Of a stretch of DNA of 62,031 nt, positions 57,101 to 62,031 are shown one piece after another. Position 1 is the first letter of the stretch. The number at the start of each line of letters is the position of its first letter. The notes beneath the pieces are model-generated. The model did no database searches. It worked only from the letters and a program-made list of their open reading frames with translations, and was not told the origin of the DNA. The stretch spans positions 14,875-76,905 of the forward strand of contig JAHDBA010000006.1 of the NCBI GenBank assembly GCA_020630615.1. The letters run 5' to 3'. The translations under genes were made by a program, and so were the position numbers. The DNA is from Myxococcota bacterium. Lineage in GTDB: Bacteria > Myxococcota > UBA727 > JAHDBA01.

Positions 57101-60100
57101 TATGGTGAATCGTGGTCGATGCGTGCAGAAACAAGTGAGGCGCGTCTCGAACGCGTGTATCGGTTATTTGACCTCCTCAAACATGGAAAGGCAGACTATC
57201 GTTTTGGGGATGAGCTCTTAAACAAGGCTATACTTCTTGGAGTTCAGCAACTTCATGTGTTGCAGCGTCAACGTCAACACGCTCAAGACCACCAAATGTG
57301 GTCAAGGGAAATCGAGATTCTTGTTCGCCAAGAAGATTTCTTAAGCACCGATGCTGAACGGGCTGAATGTCTCGATTCCCAAGCTCAACTCGCAGAGCTT
57401 CAACTCGATGATGATCAAAGGGCGATATCCGTTCGTGAAAAGATTCGTCATCTTGATGTTGACCCGATGGACAACTTGCTCGCTTTGGAGCGTCTTTATC
57501 AACGAAGCGATCGTCCCAGGGAACTTGTTGATGTCTTTGAAGCGATGATCGCAAATGAGCAGACACGAAGTGTGCAAGTCACACTCTTGGCGAAGCTTGC
57601 GACCTTGTGGGATGTGCGTTTTGAGCAACCCCGAAAAGCCCTAGAATGTCTTGAAAGGCTCTTTGGTATTGATCGCCAACACTTGGGGTCTTGGCGCTAC
57701 GCAGAAGACTTGGTTGAAAAGATGGATGACCCAAGCGGGCGTCGAGAGATCTTAGAACGCGCTTATCGAGTCGTTGAAAGCTCTGAAGATAAAATACGCA
57801 TTGGTCTCAAACTGGGCGTTGCTTTTGAGGCTGCGGTTGAGGGTGAGCAAAAAGCACATGGGTATTACGAGGATGTTTTGTCCTTCGACCCTGGATCTCA
57901 ACACGCACTCGCTGGTATTGCGCGGACGACCTACGCGCTCGGTCGAAATGAGGATGCAGTGCAAGCGTGGGAGAATCTCGGTGCAGCATCGAGTGAGGGA
58001 GAGAATGCAGCAGAGGCATTTGTTCAGGCAGCTCGCATTTCTGAAGAGCGACTCCGTGATCGAGTGCGCGCAATTTCGTTGTACAAAAAAGCGCTGCAGG
58101 TTGGCCCTAAAGATTTAAAAGTGATGCGAGCACTTCATGAGTGCTATGTATCGGAATCCGATCGAGCGAATGCCATGCGCTGGCTCGAAGCCCTTGCAAG
58201 CGAGGGGCGGGGAGAGCAAGCAGCCCGTGACTTTGTAAGCCTTGCCGATCGTTTGAAAGAAGATACTCAGCTTAGGAAAGCCGAACATGCATTGACACGA
58301 GCGCTTAAGAAAGACTCTAGTTATACTCCGGCCGCATATCGACTTGCACGCTTGTATTTTCGTTCTGAAAACTGGGATGCTGCACTGCCCTTGGTCCGAC
58401 AAAGTCTCGAAGACGAAAGCCTCGACCTTAAAGGGGAGCGGCGGGCTCGTTTCGCATATCGCGGCGGATATGCTGCAATGAAGGTGAACAAGACTGGGCT
58501 TGCTTTAGAGTTCTTTAAAGTCGCGCATGACGAGGCACCCACGATGCTGGAAGGAGCTGAGGGATATGCCCGAGCTTTGGTGCGCAAGGGGATGCATGAA
58601 GAGGCTTTGCGTGTCTTGAATGTCATTCTAGTACACCACCGAGAAAACCTATCGCAAGTTGAGCTACGCGACATTGGCTTTCAACAGGCGAAATTGCTCG
58701 CAGACTTAAAGCGCTTCGATGAATCCCTGGATGAGCTTGAGCCGATACTTAAGAATGATCCACGGAATTCCCGCGCATTGGACTTGTCCTCTGAGATACA
58801 TCTTCAACTCGGGAATTACGAAGCTGCGCATGCGTCTCTTCAGAGACTTGCCGATGTAAGTCAGGGGAGCGAACGACTTAAGAGGATTCGCCAAGTCGCC
58901 ACGATCGCAAGCGATGAGTTGAAAGACCCTTATCGTGCGATTGAAGCGTACGAAAGTGCAAGGCGAGAGGCGCCAGGCGAAGTGAACATTTTGGAGGCTC
59001 TGCTTAGTCTTTATTCCGAAACACGCCAAGCCGAGAACTGTGCCAATACCCTCCAAGAACTTGTTCGTGTCGAGAACGATGACGCGAAACGTTCGGGTTA
59101 CCTCTACACCTTGGGAAAACTCTATCGCGACGAGCTCGGGAAAAATACACTTGCGGTTGAATGTTTTGGTAACGCTTTCGAGCTGGATGCAAGCCATATG
59201 AAGGCGTTTAAAGCGAAGGAAGCCCTTATCGTTGCTCAAGAAGATTGGGAAGGACTCGCCAATCAATACATTTCATTTTTGAAGCATCCAGAGGTGGACG
59301 CTGCGCAAAAAACTGTAGTTTGGAGAACCTTGGGCGATCTCTATCGCTTTAAGATTAAGAATTTCGCCCAAGCTGCGCAGGCGTATGAAGTGGTCTGCGC
59401 TCGGCTGCCCGACGAACATGAATGTCGGCGTGTTTATGCTTCAATTCTAAGCCGGCTCGAGAATCGAAGCTCCGACTCGAAGGCAACATGGCTTTCAATT
59501 ATTGCAAGTGGAGACACCATTGATAAAGAAGCTTTGCACAAGCTTAGTAATTTGTCTCTTAAGGAAAGAGACTTCGACGAAGCCTTTCTCTATGTGAGCG
59601 CGTTAAAAGTAATGGGAGAAGCTTCACCGCGCGAAAGTGCATTGTACGAGAAACTCAGCGGGCAGAATACAGCTCACAATGCAAAGGCATTGTCGTCCAG
59701 TATCTGGCGCGAGCATCTTTTGCTCCCGGGTGTGAAAGGACACATAAGCCAGGCCTTACAGGTCCTTTGGAAGCACGGAGCTTCTCTCTTTCTCGAGGAC
59801 CCGCGTCATTTACCCAAGCGCATGAAGGGCGAGTGGATCGATTTGAGCTCGCCCGAAGCAGGTTTCTTTGCTCAGTCTGTGCAGAAAATCGCAACACAAT
59901 GTGGTTTCCCGAGTGTACGCTTGGTACGTATGCGTGGTCGTGATGATAGCGTGTCGATTGCAGGATGCAGCGGGCAGGTTTTAGCAGTGGGTGAACTTGC
60001 GCCAGAGTTTCGAGAGCACCATCAAGCACGTCTGGTCTTTCCTGTTGCGAGACAGGTTGGTTATCTCCACCCCGCACTTGTTCTTGCCCGCTCTCTAGGG

Positions 60101-60508
60101 CGTACTCGTACACTTGCAATCTTAGAACGCTTATGCCTTGCGCTTGATGGTGGTTTCCCAACTCAATCCTTGGACGAGGATCTCGCTCGCTACGCTAAAG
60201 CGAGTCAAAGACTCATGCGCGACGAGAGGGCTGCGCGTGACTTGTCGCATGCTTTGGAGCCCTTGGTTGCGCAAGGAAAAGCACTTCGTTTGCGCGCGTA
60301 TTTTGGCGCACTTGAGCACAGCGTTGATCGGGCAGCGCTTTTTGTGTCTGGGGACTTGGAATCAAGTTTACGTTCGATGCGAGGCCAGTTGCCTGCAACG
60401 CGCTATCTACCGGATTGGGGGGAGCGTATCACCCATCTTATACGATTTTGGGTTTCGGATACCCATGCCAAGTTGCGTGCCTCGCACGGCATCGGAATCT
60501 CTCGCTAG
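48137..60508 (+). CDS. gltI: Giant cytoplasmic TPR protein, GltI/AgmK-like (4,123 aa)
   Basis: An uninterrupted 12.4-kb gene. There is no signal peptide or membrane segment, so it is cytoplasmic. The N-terminal 1,500 or so residues are helical with degenerate repeats. From about 1,500 to 3,850 clear TPR/alpha-solenoid pairs dominate (for example EPGAIKYYRRAYELDASDPGARR and LKVMRALHECYVSESDRANAMRW in part). A distinct C-terminal domain of about 240 residues (about 3,885-4,123) is not TPR: WIDLSSPEAGFF, RLVFPVARQVGYLHPALVL. M. xanthus AgmK/GltI is a TPR giant at the same place in the order. It starts 18 bp after gltH; its TAG lies directly at the gltJ ribosome site. Confidence 0.85.
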   Translation: MVHVFKALEEASLNDPLGLHELRQPEANSKQPQSFGLWLDIALERLRLIVDPVERQIGERHIVEALQEYPDVQRHAFLVLEWCQEYRGYQTLTLWALTRIAPQALKPKLLPISSTVFKSVDEVGLRDFAISLILSATPNASMLAIRFLKKASANLSRLGGLETLSKICRESVAHVYGRLSENLEFKPSTPLDFKEAFDWRKLNETLQKYENQEQSTTRNSLSSWLSRNGFQELSNWADAEELEGGELEGREGSPLNTENDENRRVSIDDAREGIRLFRLFGISAHLQKSTNYFKEEDLELGLAESRLLGVQDGRASLKDFQDAFGRSEKGLSRQPSVEKDAFLCIKIGLEIGSPEELWALYSKHERAITYSTWNWIFDRAMVRWAKLEEKVKVPEDFVARRLMAVLAASMRIVHDENQVDADRTFAQDFLSSCDECFDVDLEKTQLGLQRWTHLTSIWREHGLEKNDRDYGIWLEESEHAASGFTPSFKGHSQKQGTLENLGQDEEMPDDAYQCFAMLESGFQWASTDEVDNTFLEEWQSFESAWAKSLSTQEDETRFVEYWNQVLQSAPESLQSKRFDLFWEMTRQPFMAKGCAHALLQERSNEVSDERVFRLCDVLERDEELHRFRQSLYIGLILNGEQAARSEALHRLGVMVDDGGQEKVVRAFFWLSSTLFQEDALKLASVCESVAKDIELEAAPELLALINFRLKLEVNEDLKDVLEAAQDTLMDRDEENALDSISPGERQGLYSWMYAMLLHSAAGMVKAKAPKGLESQLKHIDDVFIVAHDDALGQLEGFCLHSPTAANATLSSEQRGLDAKSLTFALLFSANSYSPHTKVSRETQARLRRICIAMNSSQSRDNSAHLFFLNPLTQNVIAHDFRAGDEVRDEVRDLIEGMPVGALLRSVERVQKNDRVMLFLRWAMVLNRAQRFEEAVLCLRNARTYPPSSDNIEVLLACFESLLANVDAHPNYLRELLRVRRDVLVEGYLGTPLAGESFEWVQEIFSLVRRAASNLECEGLEMGALIEGIEVLSAHSPNVHCDAIVRVLELSIQDLSGRLREPECINALRSLLPIEGAGSRELRAPLFKRVEELESRDALNLWLLQHDATTDVKVEVHQYFKGWLNNKAPGHESGSAELLLAETLVASKNDDPRARKRVLDFALLRGDTQEALKCIEDATALVPGSESGSESGPGDLATRIEIALVGRNDQLVSLLNTYLENIESQHDFDFALSVFVRGLSQGTKGLLKESLKTFVSVCENEVRAKTFLTTFQKSGLYQELKGNERAETDAQLVLMASRFDALLAEASELSRSAYANAPNEEAENILIELAGESDTMEQALSLIAETLGAMGTDQDQDQVEDSEEQYNEKSELALKYPLESARRRLLRYATLVGLEPETREQISKVVLTSKTLNDADVAAIAAFENADALRRLELVRFAQVCKHDTDEEVLLLLREFRLWGELEDEEEMLRCASLVQELLKGNSEFAENEKRSHLKKVYPELRSIYFNRGDFEGASDIVLLDIGVTPDPVERAALYCDRAFLLLQSYRQRQSGSKLRAREAEVDLFFAILESLRKARTLDPHNKSIVQMSREVESLVGIENRISLEHELIQLYEALGDLEQECSSRERWANHYFMLSGQTPAKHPFTKDDALDNILKASETMDEELGQPERALQLLGDSLVPMKADMALLSSLDVFAEDTEYRSRVVEMLRNAVESFHRSGELSLAISLQTRLVEKLPAKDAEQLEAMFHLLSLSVTAKEGELAEKVRENIFEKVSSSENTNNQKLANLQRLADSFEHDDVSPLRKAVLHQVTEEEEEFGEVTRIVDALHEELKLDPDKVESWLKLAEYQLSRDEWMKAHQSYRSALDCIANSTRADEKELSNLAYLGVGACLAREGALVLEWGTHLVELDAQKIDHNRWERDASLALKSMWAKSPSAAFDFLKKLVESLNRQEAPAQTQLSLVRESLQWLERRGEVDALLGQANLFCADVEHELGGRPFDVWRYRARYVELFPADQETRETFLEGAPDSETQELLLDAMIRATHRESTSMEMSIELNERAIEYALHALNDYDQSVKAIHVLLEREDLSKNYGKRVAKAWAELVRVERESLDRDALIESLHGQSLFLSRFHTLHSRTNEERPEEDAKVRDEDELCADGKGVKQSGSCYEPIGTSPEYFASANAQARVSAFECMMLCEERGDSLARQESRALEFLSFIPNALKVKDILIRVLIEAKQWGRARQALDDIVSANAPQNASLNVDGQDRRALLYNVTAGELGDTKAGSHLFDALFETKDGRKALRDHFDRYWVAGGDDDVLRLSLQVVDKENDAGTAAELLTHHSEKLLEHGHERRAYSWLQNLASRYEHEGEHELAFLSLSKAFRIRPGDVDTRTRLRALASKARIADAFIDLLTETGASLRSEGRLQLWGDLNEYAADVAEHDLKDPSLAIELYEEVTAALTKRSRSLKRLAELYTQERRWNDYAQHLHDRLRVSSPDRSRLNILLALADVEEQRGDEPGAIKYYRRAYELDASDPGARRALLALESKIRDHSLVRELYEREILALRQEEIPDEKAIASLRLKLASHLKDISGDPAAAIAQYEVLAQLETHRDIANTHLEGLYRSLGRRSQLDRLIRKRIDSVPPVEAARLRLELASLQTGDHSGDTQAKADLEDARTLSPGDLEILLRLLDVNRRLSFESEQAENLLALLSLYPTHRQADDWRIELLRLASECPEAVPSESYKKELGQLAENPELSAESYVELIHLSDAKTYAPIHLRLYTHLAAVSHGAQSAKAHADRGCLNEELGDSKSALRDYQNAIQIAKDDQDSWMGVRRNAEDIPDWDSWVVAQKEIIAFQADVASKKVEQLRLADVYENQMLQPELALVAYGEAWRLDYNDCSKLSTIQKLARESDNLDAYISMLQDGASAQQSHEGQVKLLAEAGRFQKALGDDRESMQSWRQILEIEPSHEKALYNAMQISLEHQRWESALKYGESWSMRAETSEARLERVYRLFDLLKHGKADYRFGDELLNKAILLGVQQLHVLQRQRQHAQDHQMWSREIEILVRQEDFLSTDAERAECLDSQAQLAELQLDDDQRAISVREKIRHLDVDPMDNLLALERLYQRSDRPRELVDVFEAMIANEQTRSVQVTLLAKLATLWDVRFEQPRKALECLERLFGIDRQHLGSWRYAEDLVEKMDDPSGRREILERAYRVVESSEDKIRIGLKLGVAFEAAVEGEQKAHGYYEDVLSFDPGSQHALAGIARTTYALGRNEDAVQAWENLGAASSEGENAAEAFVQAARISEERLRDRVRAISLYKKALQVGPKDLKVMRALHECYVSESDRANAMRWLEALASEGRGEQAARDFVSLADRLKEDTQLRKAEHALTRALKKDSSYTPAAYRLARLYFRSENWDAALPLVRQSLEDESLDLKGERRARFAYRGGYAAMKVNKTGLALEFFKVAHDEAPTMLEGAEGYARALVRKGMHEEALRVLNVILVHHRENLSQVELRDIGFQQAKLLADLKRFDESLDELEPILKNDPRNSRALDLSSEIHLQLGNYEAAHASLQRLADVSQGSERLKRIRQVATIASDELKDPYRAIEAYESARREAPGEVNILEALLSLYSETRQAENCANTLQELVRVENDDAKRSGYLYTLGKLYRDELGKNTLAVECFGNAFELDASHMKAFKAKEALIVAQEDWEGLANQYISFLKHPEVDAAQKTVVWRTLGDLYRFKIKNFAQAAQAYEVVCARLPDEHECRRVYASILSRLENRSSDSKATWLSIIASGDTIDKEALHKLSNLSLKERDFDEAFLYVSALKVMGEASPRESALYEKLSGQNTAHNAKALSSSIWREHLLLPGVKGHISQALQVLWKHGASLFLEDPRHLPKRMKGEWIDLSSPEAGFFAQSVQKIATQCGFPSVRLVRMRGRDDSVSIAGCSGQVLAVGELAPEFREHHQARLVFPVARQVGYLHPALVLARSLGRTRTLAILERLCLALDGGFPTQSLDEDLARYAKASQRLMRDERAARDLSHALEPLVAQGKALRLRAYFGALEHSVDRAALFVSGDLESSLRSMRGQLPATRYLPDWGERITHLIRFWVSDTHAKLRASHGIGISR

Positions 60509-60517
60509 GAGTCAAAA

Positions 60518-62031
60518 ATGTTCTACTCATGTCCACAATGCAATGCGAGTTACAATATTCCGGATGACAAAATATCCGAACACGGTACAAAGGTGCGCTG
60601 CCAAAGTTGCGGATTCTCAGAGCGCGTCTTTTTGGACGGCGATGGAGCGGGCGAGAGCGAGATGACGATGGTCCAGGCAATGCCATCGAGCGCATTTAAG
60701 GGAGGCGAAGATGATGCTACGAAGACCATGCATCGGGATGCGCTTTCGAGTGGGGCGAGCGAGTATGAATCAAGCGATAAAACTCAAGTGGTGTTTGCGC
60801 CGCAAGTCCACAACGAGACGAACTCCGGAAATGACAATCAGCGTAACTTAGAACTAGGCGCAGCGTCGGAACCCAACGCAAGTGCCGATAAAACTCAAAT
60901 TGGATTCATACCTGACTTTGAGAGTGTTGACAGCATTGAAGAAAGCGATGTCGCTGAGTCTGAAGTGCATGATTCATTGATTCCCGAGATTGGGGCAGCC
61001 TTCGACGATGCGTTCAGCGAGAACCTCGAAGAGGATTCGAGTGCGATGAACGAAGGGAAACGATGGTACATCGTGGTGAACGATATTGAAGAAGGGCCCG
61101 TTAGCGTGAATGAGATTCGTCGCTATCTTGAAGAAGATGCGGTGGATACAAGCACGCAAGTTTGGTGCGAAGGCATGCAAGATTGGGAAGAGTTGGGACA
61201 GGTTGCTGCCCTGAGCTTCTTATCGAACCCAGGTTTGAAGGGGGAGGAGCGTGATCTTGATGCGGACAGGTCTAGTATCGATGATAGCTTTGGGTCGCCC
61301 TTGGTGGGGCGCACACCCGCGAGAGGTCTGACAGAGGTCTTTGATGCGGCGCAAATGGCAGGAGCTCTATCGCGAGAGGGGGCCAGTGACCTGGATAGCG
61401 ACGATGAGATTGCTGAAGGCTCAATCAACGATTCGGAACAATCACGTGCTGCGTCCCAAGGCGGTGGTGTTGTTCCCAAGTCTTCAATGGCGCCAAGCGA
61501 GAGTAGCGCTTGGGTACCTGGGGCGGGTCATGAACTCGTATCGCTTGCCCAGCAAGCGATGGCTGAAGAGTCCAACATGGCTTCAAAGAATTTGAGTATT
61601 GGAAGCGAGGGGGGGGGGAATGCTGCTTCGAAAATAAGTGCGATGCCAAAACCTGGGGCTCTTATTCATGATGGTCCATTGAGTGAAGGTGGTTTTGATC
61701 CAGGGCATACTCGGGTTGGTGTTTTACCGAACTCTTTAAGCGATCGACGTCCGCTGCGAGAGGAGCGTCCAAAGAAAGGACTCTGGCTTGTGCTAGGCGC
61801 TCTCGTCTTACTTTCGTTAAGTGGGGCCGCATATTTTCTTAAGACTCGTGACGGTGACACGAATGAGAGTGTGGGGCATATCGCGTCTCAAGACGCGCTT
61901 TTAGTAAAAGAGGATTCGACGCGCAAGCCTGAGGCCAAGCCTGAGACCAAGCCTGAGACCAAGCCTGAGACCAAGACTGAGACCAAGACTGAGACCAAGA
62001 CTGAGACCAAGACTGAGACCAAGACTGAGAC
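60518..62031 (+). CDS. gltJ: Inner-membrane zinc-ribbon/GYF protein, GltJ/AgmX-like (3' end outside window)
   Basis: The first 504 residues of a protein open at the right edge. A zinc ribbon at 1-40 has Cys5, 8, 28 and 31. An acidic linker with repeated Thr motifs follows (TMVQ, TKTM, DKTQVVF, DKTQIGF at about 50, 68, 89 and 126), then a GYF_2 domain at about 182-230 (RWYIVVNDIEEGPVS, VWCEGMQDWEEL). After a long linker there is one membrane helix (about 421-441) and a (K-P/T-E-T) repeat. In M. xanthus GltJ/AgmX the ribbon and GYF domains are the cytoplasmic switch that meets MglA, and a periplasmic TonB-like end follows; that end should lie beyond the window. AGGAG precedes the ATG. Confidence 0.86.
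   Translation, partial: MFYSCPQCNASYNIPDDKISEHGTKVRCQSCGFSERVFLDGDGAGESEMTMVQAMPSSAFKGGEDDATKTMHRDALSSGASEYESSDKTQVVFAPQVHNETNSGNDNQRNLELGAASEPNASADKTQIGFIPDFESVDSIEESDVAESEVHDSLIPEIGAAFDDAFSENLEEDSSAMNEGKRWYIVVNDIEEGPVSVNEIRRYLEEDAVDTSTQVWCEGMQDWEELGQVAALSFLSNPGLKGEERDLDADRSSIDDSFGSPLVGRTPARGLTEVFDAAQMAGALSREGASDLDSDDEIAEGSINDSEQSRAASQGGGVVPKSSMAPSESSAWVPGAGHELVSLAQQAMAEESNMASKNLSIGSEGGGNAASKISAMPKPGALIHDGPLSEGGFDPGHTRVGVLPNSLSDRRPLREERPKKGLWLVLGALVLLSLSGAAYFLKTRDGDTNESVGHIASQDALLVKEDSTRKPEAKPETKPETKPETKTETKTETKTETKTETKTE
61925..62031 (+). repeat. 12-bp tandem repeat in gltJ
   Basis: Nine 12-bp units, the last cut by the window edge, encode one K-P-E-A, three K-P-E-T and then at least five K-T-E-T. 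Units 5-9 are identical at the DNA level as far as seen. The array codes for a charged extended periplasmic linker just after the membrane helix and may vary in copy number. Confidence 0.92.

Noticed and set aside
61925..62031. Regular repeats at the window ends as CRISPR
   Set aside because: Units are 12 and 15 bp without spacers and stay in frame inside coding sequence.

Overview
The window reads as a gene-dense piece of a Myxococcota (deltaproteobacterial-type) chromosome. The evidence is a TIGR02266-type PilZ protein, a DUF1844 protein, myxobacterial outer-membrane beta-barrels, proteins with an AgmX/PglI-type C-terminus, MJ0042-type zinc ribbons, many TPR proteins and many lipoproteins. 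By eye, base composition is near balanced rather than the very high GC of Myxococcus, so a less studied lineage (Bradymonadales-like or uncultured) is likely; this is inference. I see no tRNA, rRNA, insertion sequence, prophage or CRISPR array, and no gene-free stretch longer than about 300 bases. Both ends lie inside tandem repeats within open genes (15-bp units at the left, 12-bp units at the right), so the window may be a contig broken at repeats.

Left part (1-35.7 kb): short mixed-strand transcription units. Housekeeping genes are mutY, an S1-domain RNA-binding protein, an RNase J, truA, a GTP cyclohydrolase I-like gene with altered active-site residues, thiS-thiG, an Mrp Fe-S carrier ATPase, a CADD-type diiron protein with the residues of a para-aminobenzoate synthase, a DAO-type flavoprotein, a gamma-carbonic anhydrase-like protein and a DUF192 protein. 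Between them lie many envelope genes: an ECF sigma/putative anti-sigma/cysteine-rich lipoprotein operon, a three-gene operon with an Ig/cadherin-like lipoprotein, an NlpC/P60-like lipoprotein, an EEP-fold lipoprotein, a von Willebrand A (VWA) lipoprotein and an EF-hand protein without a signal peptide.

Right part (36-62 kb): one co-directional 26-kb cluster that I interpret as a complete Glt (adventurous gliding, focal-adhesion) envelope complex. The order is GltB-, GltA-, GltC-, GltD/AgmU-, GltE/AglT-, GltF-, GltG-, GltH-, GltI/AgmK- and GltJ/AgmX-like. The first five genes are joined by four-base ATGA overlaps. A strong terminator-like hairpin separates gltG from gltH-gltI-gltJ. GltI is a 4,123-residue cytoplasmic TPR giant encoded without interruption. 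In Myxococcus xanthus the same set is divided between two loci, and the sporulation paralogue (Nfs) lacks the F, I and J parts; their presence here favours a motility machine. The AglRQS motor and MglA are not in the window.

Working model: GltB, GltA and GltH form the outer-membrane part. GltC, D, E and F span the periplasm. GltG and GltJ cross the inner membrane, with cytoplasmic FHA or zinc-ribbon/GYF domains and periplasmic TonB-like ends (the GltJ end lies beyond the window). GltI acts in the cytoplasm. A VWA lipoprotein 2.4 kb upstream is a candidate CglB-like adhesin partner.
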